DNA from: Bacillus sp. MM2020_4
Lineage (GTDB): Bacteria; Bacillota; Bacilli; Bacillales; Cytobacillaceae
Length of the DNA: 64,000 nt
Reading direction: 5' to 3'
Assembly: GCF_011250555.1 (NCBI RefSeq)
Contig: NZ_JAANMZ010000018.1
Coordinates: forward strand, 1 to 64,000
The translations under genes were made by a program, and so were the position numbers. The notes below the pieces were generated by a model. It searched no databases. It was given only the letters and a program-made list of their open reading frames with translations, and had not been told where the DNA came from. Below, in pieces: positions 47,123 through 54,926 of this stretch; position 1 is the first letter of the stretch, and each line of letters begins with the position of its first letter.

Positions 47123-47187
47123 GTTCAATATTTTCCACCCTGTTGGTCAATGTAAGCCGTTTCATAATTTTCTTAAATCACTAAAAT
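47123..47187 (+). promoter_or_regulatory. Shared regulatory element and -10 of the sugar ABC operon
   Basis: The element is 47123-47165 and TAAAAT is 47182-47187, exactly 16 bp after the element, as in the thuA promoter. The distal end TGTAAGCCGTTTCA is one base off the cre consensus core. It lies in the gap between the kinase gene and the first permease. Confidence 0.8.
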
Positions 47188-47208
47188 AAGGGTATAGGAG
47201 GTGCAGTC

Positions 47209-48177
47209 GTGAAGAACCAAAGTAAAGTAGAAACCGTGGAAAATACGGTCATCACCGAACGAATGAACACAAATCTCAAAGAGTCAGTTTCATTAAAGAA
47301 TAAGAAGAAACTGAAGGATGCAGGGTTATTCGCCCTATTTGTCGGCCCAGTCTTCCTTGCATTTACTTTAATCGTCCTAGTCCCTTTCTTTACGGGTATT
47401 TATTATTCCTTTACAGATTGGAATGGGATTACAGGAAATATTAAATGGGTTGGACTGGATAACTTCAAATATTTATTTACTGAGGACAAGCAATTTCAGC
47501 AGTCCTTCCTGCTTACAACAAAATATACAGTAGTTGCCATTATTTTAACGAATATGATTGGATTTGGATTAGCCTTGCTAGTCACCCAGAAATTGAAAAC
47601 AAGTAACGTTCTGCGTACCGTTTTCTTCATGCCGAACATGGTCGGAGGTCTATTACTAGGATTTATCTGGCAGTTCATTTTTGTAAAAGGATTTGCTTCC
47701 CTTGGCGAGCTAACTGGAATACCATTTTTCGAATTAGCATGGTTAGGCGATGCGAAGACAGCGTTCTGGGGAATTGTCATTGTTAGTGTTTGGCAGGGTG
47801 CAGGCTATATCATGATTATCTATATTGCCGCATTGCAAAATGTTCCGCAGGAATTGATTGAAGCAGCAAAAATAGACGGGGCAAATAGATGGCAGATTTT
47901 GCGCCACATCACGATGCCACTTGTAGCACCAGCCGTAACCATCTGTTTATTTTTAACAACCGCTTCATCATTTAAGATTTTTGATGCAAACCTGTCGTTA
48001 ACAAACGGTGGTCCATTTAAATCAACCGAGATGTTAGCGCTTAACATTTATACAGAGGCATTCGTCAATAACCGTTATGGTATTGGTGAAGCAAAAGCAT
48101 TAATTTTCTTCATCGTTGTTGCTGCCATTACCATCCTTCAGGTAACGATTTCGAAGAAGAGGGAGGTTGAATCATAA
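47209..48177 (+). CDS. Sugar ABC transporter permease (MalF/MsmF type)
   Basis: A 322-residue carbohydrate-uptake-1 permease. After a charged N-terminal 35 residues come six membrane helices (LFALFVGPVFLAFTLIVLVPFFTGIYYSFTDWNG and onward) and the EAA loop PQELIEAAKIDGANRWQILRHITMPLVAP that contacts the ATPase. GTG 47209 is preceded by AGGAGGTG. Its stop overlaps the next ATG by one base. No ATPase gene is present, as in many Bacillus sugar systems that share MsmX. Confidence 0.93.
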   Translation: MKNQSKVETVENTVITERMNTNLKESVSLKNKKKLKDAGLFALFVGPVFLAFTLIVLVPFFTGIYYSFTDWNGITGNIKWVGLDNFKYLFTEDKQFQQSFLLTTKYTVVAIILTNMIGFGLALLVTQKLKTSNVLRTVFFMPNMVGGLLLGFIWQFIFVKGFASLGELTGIPFFELAWLGDAKTAFWGIVIVSVWQGAGYIMIIYIAALQNVPQELIEAAKIDGANRWQILRHITMPLVAPAVTICLFLTTASSFKIFDANLSLTNGGPFKSTEMLALNIYTEAFVNNRYGIGEAKALIFFIVVAAITILQVTISKKREVES

Positions 48178-49004
48178 TGGGAAACAAGTATACAAGCAAG
48201 ACATTTATTGGTGAAATCCTGGCTATACTGCTTGGTCTTGTCTTTTTAGTTCCATTCTATTATTTGATTACAAACTCCTTGAAACCGTTTGCCGAGATTT
48301 TAACGAACACATCAGCCTTACCTAAGGTATTGATGTTAGATAACTATGTAAACGCCTTTGAAAAATTAGACTATCTAAAGGTTTTTGCAAATTCACTGAT
48401 TATCACTGTTGTAAGTAATGTGGTCTTGGTTATCTTTTGCTCCATGGCAGCGTACATGCTGGTTAGAACAAAAAAGAAAATCAGCAATATCATTTTCATG
48501 ACTTTTGTTGCTGCGATGATCATTCCGTTTCAATCGATTATGATTCCGCTGATTAAAACAGCAGGGAACCTAGGAATGTTAAACAGCATCTGGGGCCTTG
48601 TCATCATGTATCTAGGTTTCGGATCAGGAATGACCATCTTCTTATATCACGGATTTGTGAAAGGAATCCCGGTAGAACTTGAAGAAGCGGCTATTATTGA
48701 CGGATGCTCAAGGTTTGGTGTGTTTTGGAGAATTGTGTTTCCATTGCTAAAACCAATCACAGTTACTATTGTCATCCTGAACAGCCTATGGATTTGGAAT
48801 GATTACTTATTACCATCATTGGTCCTGCAGGATCCTGGATTAAGAACCATTCCATTGGCAACATTCTTCTTCTTTGGCCAGTACACCAAGCAATGGGATT
48901 TAGCACTGGCAGCTCTTGTTTTGGGTATCATACCTTTGTTAATTTTCTTCTTCTCGATGCAAAAACACATTATCAAAGGGATTACAAGCGGTTCAATCAA
49001 GTGA
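48177..49004 (+). CDS. Sugar ABC transporter permease (MalG/MsmG type)
   Basis: A 275-residue partner permease with six membrane helices and the EAA loop PVELEEAAIIDGCSRFGVFWRIVFPLLKPI. The N-terminus LVFLVPFYYLITNSLKPFAEI is typical of MsmG/AraQ. Translation is coupled to the first permease by the ATAATG overlap. The binding-protein gene follows after a stem-loop. Confidence 0.93.
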   Translation: MGNKYTSKTFIGEILAILLGLVFLVPFYYLITNSLKPFAEILTNTSALPKVLMLDNYVNAFEKLDYLKVFANSLIITVVSNVVLVIFCSMAAYMLVRTKKKISNIIFMTFVAAMIIPFQSIMIPLIKTAGNLGMLNSIWGLVIMYLGFGSGMTIFLYHGFVKGIPVELEEAAIIDGCSRFGVFWRIVFPLLKPITVTIVILNSLWIWNDYLLPSLVLQDPGLRTIPLATFFFFGQYTKQWDLALAALVLGIIPLLIFFFSMQKHIIKGITSGSIK

Positions 49005-49023
49005 TTTTACGATAGGGATCAAC

Positions 49024-49054
49024 CCCTGCTGTCTAATTTAACCGGGCAGCAGGG
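49024..49054 (+). other. Intercistronic stem-loop before the binding-protein gene
   Basis: CCCTGCTG and CAGCAGGG form an 8-bp stem with a 15-nt loop and no T-run. Such structures often protect or process mRNA so that the binding protein is made in excess. Confidence 0.55.
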
Positions 49055-49097
49055 ACTTATATAAAAATTAGATCTAACAAACCAGGAGGGAAAACAA

Positions 49098-50396
49098 ATG
49101 GCTTTCAAAAAATATTCAATCGCAGCAGGGATTTTATCAGCTTCACTTCTATTAGGTGCTTGCGGTAACAGTGACAGTTCATCAGGGGAGAAGAAAGACA
49201 ATAGCAGTAAAGATGGAAAAGTAGTGGTCGATCTCTTTAACGGTAAAGTTGAAATTGCTGACCAATTGAAAGCGTTAACAGATAAATATACAAAAGAGCA
49301 CCCAAATGTTACATTTAACATTGAATCCGTTGGTGGCGGTGCGGACGGTTCTGCGGCGCTTAAAGCAAAATTTGCATCCAATAAAGCTCCTGATATCTTT
49401 GGTAGTGGTGGGTATCAAGAAGCGATTACATGGAAAGACAAATTTGAAGATTTATCTGATCAGGAATGGGTAAAAGATGCATATCCAGATGCCTTAAAGC
49501 CAATGACAATGGATGGTAAAATCTATGGTCAGCCTGTTAACATGGAAGGCTACGGTTTCGCATATAACAAAAAACTATTCGAAAAAGCAGGTATTAAGGA
49601 ACTTCCAAAAACATATTCAGAGTTAGAAGCAGCCGCAAAAAAACTTAAAGATGCAGGGATCACTGCATTTTCAGTTGGTTATGCTGAGTGGTGGGTATTA
49701 GCGAACCATGGTTTAAATGTTCCATTTGCGTACCAACAAGCTGATGATGAAAACTTCATCCCTGGCTTAAACGAAGGAAAATCTAAGATTGAAGGCAATA
49801 AATATTTTGAAGATTACTTAAAACTTGTTGATTTAACCGTAAAATATGGTAATAAAAATCCATTAACAACCGACTACAACACAGAAGTTACCGATTTTGC
49901 TAACGGAAATACAGCAATGATTCAACAAGGTAACTGGATTCAGCCAATGCTTGATAAATTAAATCCTGGTATGGAAGTTGGCTTCATTCCACTAGCCTTA
50001 ACAGACGATGTTAAACAAGCAGATAAGTTAATGGTTGACGTACCAACGAACTGGGTTGTTTATAACAAAGCTCCTGAAGCTGACAAAAAGGCTGCTAAAG
50101 ATTTCTTAAACTGGATGGTTTCATCTGATGCAGGTAAAGAAGCGTTAGTTAAGGATTTCAAATATCTTCCTGCCTTTAAAACAATCGAAGCAAAGGCTGA
50201 AGACATTGGACCTCTAGGTGCTGATCTTCAGAAATATTCTCAAGATGGCAAAACTTACTCTTGGCAGTTCATGAAATATCCGGATGGTGCGGGTCAAGAG
50301 TTCGGCGCAACACTACAAGCATATGTTGGCAACCAAAAATCAAAGGACGAAACTTTGAAAGCTTTTGATGCAACATGGGCTAAATTGAAAAAATAA
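49098..50396 (+). CDS. Sugar-binding lipoprotein of the ABC transporter
   Basis: A 432-residue family 1 solute-binding protein. The lipobox LLGAC puts the lipidated Cys at residue 22, after a signal peptide (KKYSIAAGILSASLLLGAC). Then comes a Ser/Asp/Lys-rich linker and the two-lobed fold (VVVDLFNGKVEIADQLKALTDKY; PDIFGSGGYQEAITWKDKFEDLSD; YNTEVTDFANGNTAMIQQGNWIQP). AACCAGGAGGG precedes the ATG. It is the last gene in the operon, whereas the binding protein is more often first. The ligand is probably an oligosaccharide. Confidence 0.94.
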   Translation: MAFKKYSIAAGILSASLLLGACGNSDSSSGEKKDNSSKDGKVVVDLFNGKVEIADQLKALTDKYTKEHPNVTFNIESVGGGADGSAALKAKFASNKAPDIFGSGGYQEAITWKDKFEDLSDQEWVKDAYPDALKPMTMDGKIYGQPVNMEGYGFAYNKKLFEKAGIKELPKTYSELEAAAKKLKDAGITAFSVGYAEWWVLANHGLNVPFAYQQADDENFIPGLNEGKSKIEGNKYFEDYLKLVDLTVKYGNKNPLTTDYNTEVTDFANGNTAMIQQGNWIQPMLDKLNPGMEVGFIPLALTDDVKQADKLMVDVPTNWVVYNKAPEADKKAAKDFLNWMVSSDAGKEALVKDFKYLPAFKTIEAKAEDIGPLGADLQKYSQDGKTYSWQFMKYPDGAGQEFGATLQAYVGNQKSKDETLKAFDATWAKLKK

Positions 50397-50409
50397 TGAT
50401 GGCATCTGA

Positions 50410-50441
50410 AAAACTCCTCTTATGGCAAGAGGAGTTTTTTT
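50410..50441 (+). terminator. Terminator of the sugar ABC operon
   Basis: AAAACTCCTCTT and AAGAGGAGTTTT form a perfect 12-bp stem with a 5-nt loop, followed by TTT. Confidence 0.92.
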
Positions 50442-50455
50442 AAAGAACAAAGTAA

Positions 50456-50478
50456 AATCCCGACACCGAGTCGGGATT
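50456..50478 (-). terminator. Terminator of the globin gene
   Basis: AATCCCGAC and GTCGGGATT form a 9-bp stem with a 5-nt loop. Minus-strand reading continues TTTACTTTG. It overlaps the last codon of the globin gene. Confidence 0.7.
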
Positions 50479-50887
50479 AATTTTCTTCATTGTCAGGTGT
50501 ATTCACCATAATTCCTGCAACTTGTGTTAAACGATCATAAAAAGCTCGTCCTGCTGGATTTTGATCAAGGCCAATTTCCTGAAAGGCTTCTTTCATACAA
50601 CGAAGCCAGCACTGTGCCCTTCTAGGCGTTACTTCAAATGGCATATGCCGGTCTCTCATTGCCGGTGGTCCAAATTCCTGGCTGTAAAGTGCTGGGCCGC
50701 CTAAAAACTGCGGTAAAAACATTCGCTGTTTCCGCATGATTTCATTCATATCCCCTTCAAACAATGGTGCCAATTCGGGATCATCATAGACCCGCGGATA
50801 AAAGGCATTAACTAACTGGTCAATTGTTTCCTGACCGCCAATTTCGCTGTAAAGTGATCTAAACGTATATTCCAATTTCTTCACCAT
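50477..50887 (-). CDS. Group II truncated haemoglobin (YjbI-like)
   Basis: A 136-residue globin with TFRSLYSEIGGQETIDQLVNAFYPRVYDDPELAPLF at the start, the proximal His in MRDRHMPFEV and the conserved Trp in RAQCWLRCMKEAF, both typical of group II. YjbI of B. subtilis is the nearest named relative and has been linked to protection against oxidative damage; others bind O2 or NO. The gene stands alone. The start was chosen from the family length; GAAGATGG weakly matches a ribosome site, and the neighbouring upstream 219 bp hold no other gene that I can see. Confidence 0.92.
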   Translation of the reverse strand: MVKKLEYTFRSLYSEIGGQETIDQLVNAFYPRVYDDPELAPLFEGDMNEIMRKQRMFLPQFLGGPALYSQEFGPPAMRDRHMPFEVTPRRAQCWLRCMKEAFQEIGLDQNPAGRAFYDRLTQVAGIMVNTPDNEEN

Positions 50888-51106
50888 CCTCTTTTATTTT
50901 TCCCCTGTTTGTATTAATTATAATGATTATTCTTAAAGAGGTTCGTGATTTATATCACACTAATTTCCCGCTGGTGGAAATTTTCCATACTCTTACAGGT
51001 TGTTTTAAACCACTTTTTGAAATGATATGGTATCCTAACATAATATGACGGTTTCGCTTAGGGAATAGTAATGAGACCTAACAGGCATCTTCAAGAGGTG
51101 AATAAT

Positions 51107-51457
51107 ATGAATAAAGCCTGGTTTTATGTCGTTTTAACATGTTTATTTGAATTAATTTGGGTATACGGTTTTAATACTGCTGAGACTTGGTGGGAATGGG
51201 GAATGGTAATTGGGATTATCCTAATCGATTTTCACTACCTTCCCAAAGCATGTGCAAGTATACCAACAGGAACGGTTTATGCTGTTTTTTCGGGAGTCGG
51301 CACGGTCGGCACGGTGTTAATGGATGTTTTCTTGTTTGGTGGAAGATTTAATGCGGGCATGTTTTTGTTCGTCGTTTTAATCGTAATCGGTGTCATTGGC
51401 TTAAACCTTGCCGATAATAAAACAGAGGAAAAAGAAATCGAGAAAGGAGCTGCCTAA
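51107..51457 (+). CDS. Paired SMR-family efflux subunit A
   Basis: A 116-residue, four-helix small multidrug resistance protein. The conserved transport Glu is in LTCLFELIWVYGF. GTVYAVFSGVGTVGTVLMDVFLFG is the family middle signature. The C-terminal tail is charged (NKTEEKEIEKGAA). ATG 51107 follows AAGAGGTG. Its partner starts 3 bp after the stop, so the pair is a heteromeric SMR pump like YkkCD or NepAB. Guanidinium or cationic drugs are possible substrates. No guanidine riboswitch was recognised in the 219-bp leader. Confidence 0.85.
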   Translation: MNKAWFYVVLTCLFELIWVYGFNTAETWWEWGMVIGIILIDFHYLPKACASIPTGTVYAVFSGVGTVGTVLMDVFLFGGRFNAGMFLFVVLIVIGVIGLNLADNKTEEKEIEKGAA

Positions 51458-51460
51458 AGT

Positions 51461-51775
51461 ATGGGTTGGTTATTTGTTCTTTTGGCAGCTGTGGGCGAAA
51501 TTACCGGTGCTGCCGGACTAAAATTATATAGTCAACGGAAAACATTCAGAAACGGTCTGCTTTATATCGGCGGTTTCGGTGCTTCGTTTGCCTTTTTATA
51601 TACCTCGTTCCATTTTTTGCAACTCAGTGTTGCCTATATCGTTTGGGTGGGTATTGGCACTGCTGGCGCTGTGCTCATTAACATCTTCCTTTTTGGGGAG
51701 TCGAAAAACATTGGACGGATTGTGAGTGTTGGGTTGATTATCATTGGGGTCATGGGATTAAGGGCCTTTTCATAA
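51461..51775 (+). CDS. Paired SMR-family efflux subunit B
   Basis: A 104-residue, four-helix SMR protein with the key Glu in LLAAVGEITGAAGLKLYS and AYIVWVGIGTAGAVLINIFLFGE in helix 3. Its positive loop (SQRKTFRN) and the first subunit's different charge pattern fit opposite orientation in a heterodimer. A convergent terminator follows. Confidence 0.85.
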   Translation: MGWLFVLLAAVGEITGAAGLKLYSQRKTFRNGLLYIGGFGASFAFLYTSFHFLQLSVAYIVWVGIGTAGAVLINIFLFGESKNIGRIVSVGLIIIGVMGLRAFS

Positions 51776-51786
51776 ATGATTTTATC

Positions 51787-51828
51787 AAAAATAACTCAGC
51801 GAAGTGGTCACTTCCCTGAGTTATTTTG
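51787..51828. terminator. Bidirectional terminator
   Basis: AAATAACTCAG and CTGAGTTATTT form a perfect 11-bp stem. It serves the SMR operon and the convergent reductase gene. Confidence 0.88.
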
Positions 51829-52495
51829 GATTTGCGATGCGTTCAATTTCGTGTGAAGGATAGGTATATACACCAGTTGCGTCGGACTCTGCTGCAATAG
51901 CCATGGCCAAAGCGACCTTTTTGGCCTCGATAGCTTTATATGGACGCAACGGCCCGACCATAATCGTATTGAATATACCACTTGCTTTCGCCGCCAATTT
52001 TTCACCAAAACGAAACTCCTTCCGCTTCCCCAAAAGTAAGGACGGGCGAAATATATGTAATGAGCGCAAATTTACTGATTTTAAGGACGTCTCGACATCA
52101 CCTTTTACCCGATTGTAGAAAAAACGTGATTGGGAGTCTGCCCCCATCGCTGATACAATGAGATATTTTTCTGCGCCGCCCTTTCGTGCTAAATTTGCGG
52201 CCGCTACCGGATAATCGTAATCCACTTTCCGAAACGCTTCTTTGGACTTCGCTTTTTTAATTGTTGTTCCCAAACAGCAAAATACATCCGCTACTTGAAA
52301 TAATTCAGGATAGGCTTCCAGCTTATCAAAATCCACTGTATGCTGTTCACAAACTTTCGATTCAAAATTTCCAATGGGCCTGCGGACTAACAAATATATT
52401 TTATTATATTGATTTCGCTGAATGAGTGTTTTTACTAACTCATGACCGACGAGACCACTTGCCCCTAAAATGAGGGCTGTTTTGTTAGTGTTCAC
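51821..52495 (-). CDS. TIP30/HTATIP2-like NAD(P)-binding protein
   Basis: A 224-residue Rossmann protein: ALILGASGLVGHELVKTLIQRN, YLLVRRPIG, DVFCCLGTTIKKAKSKEAFRKVDYDYP, and the FRPSLLLGKRKEFRFGE segment. It belongs with atypical short-chain dehydrogenases related to TIP30 and YraR-like proteins. The catalytic Tyr-Lys is in FFYNRVKGDVE. Substrate unknown; a redox or cofactor-repair role is possible. Confidence 0.85.
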   Translation of the reverse strand: MNTNKTALILGASGLVGHELVKTLIQRNQYNKIYLLVRRPIGNFESKVCEQHTVDFDKLEAYPELFQVADVFCCLGTTIKKAKSKEAFRKVDYDYPVAAANLARKGGAEKYLIVSAMGADSQSRFFYNRVKGDVETSLKSVNLRSLHIFRPSLLLGKRKEFRFGEKLAAKASGIFNTIMVGPLRPYKAIEAKKVALAMAIAAESDATGVYTYPSHEIERIANPK

Positions 52496-52588
52496 TTGAT
52501 TGGTCCTCCATTCACCCGTTTATATCAAAAAAGCTTATTTATACTAATTGTATCATTTTACCGATTGCCCGATAATGCCTGAATCTCA

Positions 52589-52634
52589 AAAAAACACCAC
52601 GAGTTGAACCATTCCATTCAACTCGTGGCGTTTT
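52589..52634. terminator. Terminator of the membrane protein gene at 52640
   Basis: Plus-strand arms AACACCACGAGTTGAA and TTCAACTCGTGGCGTT form a 16-bp stem with one mismatch. Minus-strand reading ends in TTTTTTT. Confidence 0.88.
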
Positions 52635-52639
52635 ATTTT

Positions 52640-53128
52640 TTATGAAAGTATTTTTTGAATAATATTTTTCGGCTTTTTGCGTAATTTTTCGGCGAATGAT
52701 TGAAACACATACATGAGCACCGATTTTGCCATAAATAAAATCCCCATTTGATAATGTTTCATTCTGACAAGTGAAACCACTCCCATATTTCTGAGGGCAA
52801 TCATCCCGGGATAAACAAACAAAAAGTCCATGACGAAATTCAGTACAATGTAGCGAAAGAAATTTCCAAACGTGAACTTTAGAATCCATATTGAGCCGAT
52901 AAAAAATGGCCCGATAATAAAAGGAATTTCCCCCATTACATTCGGAATAAGTTTTTCGTAAAATCGCCACCAAATCCTTTTTTTTGCTAAAAGACTTTCA
53001 CAGGCTATCCAAATGCACACAAACAGGGCACCAGGATAGAATCGCCGAAATGATTTTTTCCCTAAGAGGGGCAATGACAGCCATGGTACTAACATTATTA
53101 CGAGTAAGAACATTTTATTATATTTCAT
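52640..53128 (-). CDS. Small membrane protein of unknown function
   Basis: A 162-residue protein with about four hydrophobic segments (MFLLVIMLVPWLSLPLL; PGALFVCIWIAC; IPFIIGPFFIGSIWIL; YIVLNFVMDFLFVYPGMIAL). The C-terminus is Lys-rich and cytoplasmic (EKLRKKPKNIIQKILS). No family is recognised. It ends at a strong terminator. The upstream gap to queT (291 bp) contains the queT promoter and riboswitch. Confidence 0.65.
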   Translation of the reverse strand: MKYNKMFLLVIMLVPWLSLPLLGKKSFRRFYPGALFVCIWIACESLLAKKRIWWRFYEKLIPNVMGEIPFIIGPFFIGSIWILKFTFGNFFRYIVLNFVMDFLFVYPGMIALRNMGVVSLVRMKHYQMGILFMAKSVLMYVFQSFAEKLRKKPKNIIQKILS

Positions 53129-53318
53129 TTATTAGCCATTCCCTTTTTTCTTTTAGGATGCACAAATTGGAAAAATTTATTAGTTATAATTCCACTTTTT
53201 GAAAAATAATCCAGAAAATAAGTGGTGGCTGATTGCTGTTTGCACGCAGTCCATATTTGAGACTGTCATCAATACCGTGCTTCGATGCGGCATCCTTTAC
53301 TTTTCCAAAATAGTGTCA

Positions 53319-53347
53319 TTGACTAGCAGCTTTATTTATATTAATAT
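53319..53347 (+). promoter_or_regulatory. Sigma-A promoter of queT
   Basis: TTGACT, 17 bp, TAATAT. The start of transcription would be near 53354, giving a short leader that holds the riboswitch. Confidence 0.75.
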
Positions 53348-53372
53348 ATTAGATTGCAAGTATTATATAGTA

Positions 53373-53410
53373 ACGTGGTTCGAGAACCTCCCACGTAAAA
53401 AAACTAAGGA
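53373..53410 (+). promoter_or_regulatory. preQ1-I riboswitch
   Basis: ACGTGG and CCACGT form stem P1, with TTCGAG-AACCTCC in the loop and AAAAAAACTAAGGAG downstream. The A-rich tail, CTAA and overlap with the Shine-Dalgarno sequence match preQ1 class I riboswitches, which shut translation when preQ1 is bound. The next gene encodes a queuosine-precursor transporter, which agrees. Confidence 0.88.
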
Positions 53411-53419
53411 GAAATGAAT

Positions 53420-53971
53420 ATGGAGAGAACAACTAACACATTATCACAGCCAATTGGAGCCAATTCCGCTGGAACTGCCACTAAAGGCAAAGTACAAGGA
53501 ATTGTCGTTAACGGGATTATTGCTGCATTGTACATTGCCGTCTCGGCTTTAATCCAGCCATTTGGATTTACCCAGGTACAGTTTCGTGTATCGGAAATGT
53601 TTAATCATCTCATTGTTTTTAACAAAAAGTACATTTATGGAATCGTCCTTGGTGTATTTTTGACGAATTTATTCTTTTCACCAATGAGGGCATATGACCT
53701 GATTTTCGGTGTCGGCCAATCGGTGATTGCCTTGTTCATTGCGATCGCGTGCGCACGTTTCATTAAAGGCATTTGGGCGAGGATGATTGTCAATACACTT
53801 GTCTTCACATTCACGATGTTCTTGATTGCCCTTGAACTGCATTTGGCGTTTGATTTGCCATTCATGTTCACATGGCTGACAACAGCGGTTGGTGAATTTG
53901 TCGTGATGGCAGTTGGCATGCCTGTTATGTACGTTATTAATAAACGTGTTCGATTTGATAAAATGGTTTAA
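53420..53971 (+). CDS. queT: QueT-type queuosine precursor transporter (ECF S-component)
   Basis: A 183-residue membrane protein of the QueT (DUF988) family. GIIAALYIAVSALIQPFGFTQVQFRVSEMFNHLIVFNKKYIYGIVLGVFLTNLFFSP is the family core, followed by four more helices. QueT is the substrate-binding component of an energy-coupling-factor importer for preQ0/preQ1. The first 28 residues are polar and non-membrane. ATG 53420 is preferred over ATG 53414 because AAGGAG is 8 bp upstream of the former. The preQ1 riboswitch overlaps this ribosome site. Confidence 0.93.
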   Translation: MERTTNTLSQPIGANSAGTATKGKVQGIVVNGIIAALYIAVSALIQPFGFTQVQFRVSEMFNHLIVFNKKYIYGIVLGVFLTNLFFSPMRAYDLIFGVGQSVIALFIAIACARFIKGIWARMIVNTLVFTFTMFLIALELHLAFDLPFMFTWLTTAVGEFVVMAVGMPVMYVINKRVRFDKMV

Positions 53972-53978
53972 TAAATTA

Positions 53979-54021
53979 AGAAGAGCTGCAGCTTGATTCT
54001 TCAATTAGCAGCTCTTTTTTT
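53979..54021 (+). terminator. Terminator of queT
   Basis: AAGAGCTGC and GCAGCTCTT form a 9-bp stem with an 18-nt loop, followed by TTTTT. Confidence 0.85.
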
Positions 54022-54027
54022 CTGTTT

Positions 54028-54720
54028 CTAGCTGAGTATTTTCTTGATCTTTTGGATTTCATCCCCGTTGATTTGATTATGAAAATCGGCGTCCTTCCTT
54101 ACTGCTGAGCCAAAATGATATTCCGCGGCATGGAGTTGGTTGTGAATGTATTCAATATTGTTAACAGAAAGACCAGAGCCAGGCATGATGATTGGGTTAT
54201 CTTTAGATGTCTGCGACACATTTATCATTTTTTTTACAGAATCAAGTCCTTCACTTACTGTCGGCCTTCCGCCTGATGTCAGGATACGATCTACCTTAAA
54301 TGGAGATTGACATAGGGAGTGATAAGCCTCAAGAGAATTAGTTTCATCAATCGCACGATGAAACGTTACGGAAAGACCCTTCGCTTCTTCCAACACCATC
54401 GAGAGCATGTCAAAGTCTACTTTCTGTTGATCATTTATGGCCCCGAAGACCATTCCCGCCGCACCCAATTCTTTTATTATTTTTATATCTTCGCGAATGG
54501 CCTCCCATTCTTCCTTGCGGTACACAAACGAAAAGCTATGTGGGCGGACCATGACCATAACAGGAATCTTCACACTCCGCACGACCGTTTTCATGATCCC
54601 GTGGCTTGGTGTCAACCCGCCTTCTGTCATGGCAGATACTAACTCAAGACGATCCGCACCGTAAGCTTCTGCTGTTCGGGCATCCTCCGCGTTTAAGACA
54701 ATGATTTCTACTTTGGACAT
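54028..54720 (-). CDS. cutC: CutC family protein
   Basis: A 230-residue TIM barrel of the CutC family, once linked to copper homeostasis, though the true role is unclear. Motifs are VEIIVLNAEDARTAEAYGADRLELVSAMTEGGLTPS, VMVRPHSFSFVY, GMVFGAI, FHRAIDET, RILTSGGRPTVSEG, and IIMPGSGLS. AGGTTATTAAA precedes the ATG. Confidence 0.92.
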   Translation of the reverse strand: MSKVEIIVLNAEDARTAEAYGADRLELVSAMTEGGLTPSHGIMKTVVRSVKIPVMVMVRPHSFSFVYRKEEWEAIREDIKIIKELGAAGMVFGAINDQQKVDFDMLSMVLEEAKGLSVTFHRAIDETNSLEAYHSLCQSPFKVDRILTSGGRPTVSEGLDSVKKMINVSQTSKDNPIIMPGSGLSVNNIEYIHNQLHAAEYHFGSAVRKDADFHNQINGDEIQKIKKILS

Positions 54721-54926
54721 TTTAATAACCTCTTAATTAGGAAAATTTTTGTATTCGAATTTAGTTTGCTATATTGTTCTGTATTTTACAAGTTACACAT
54801 AACCCTGTTTTTATTGTGGCTATTTATAACTTAATTTTTTCGATTTTTTTGAATACTATGGTAGGATTAAAATGGTACCATTTTAATATGAAGGGCGAAC
54901 AGGCCTTCAAGATTCGAGGGGAGAGA

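Noticed and set aside
50888-51106. Guanidine riboswitch before the SMR pair
   Set aside because: The expected conserved blocks of the ykkC classes could not be found by eye.
53199-53417. Open frame of 72 codons before queT
   Set aside because: It runs through the queT promoter and the preQ1 riboswitch, has no good ribosome site and resembles no known protein.
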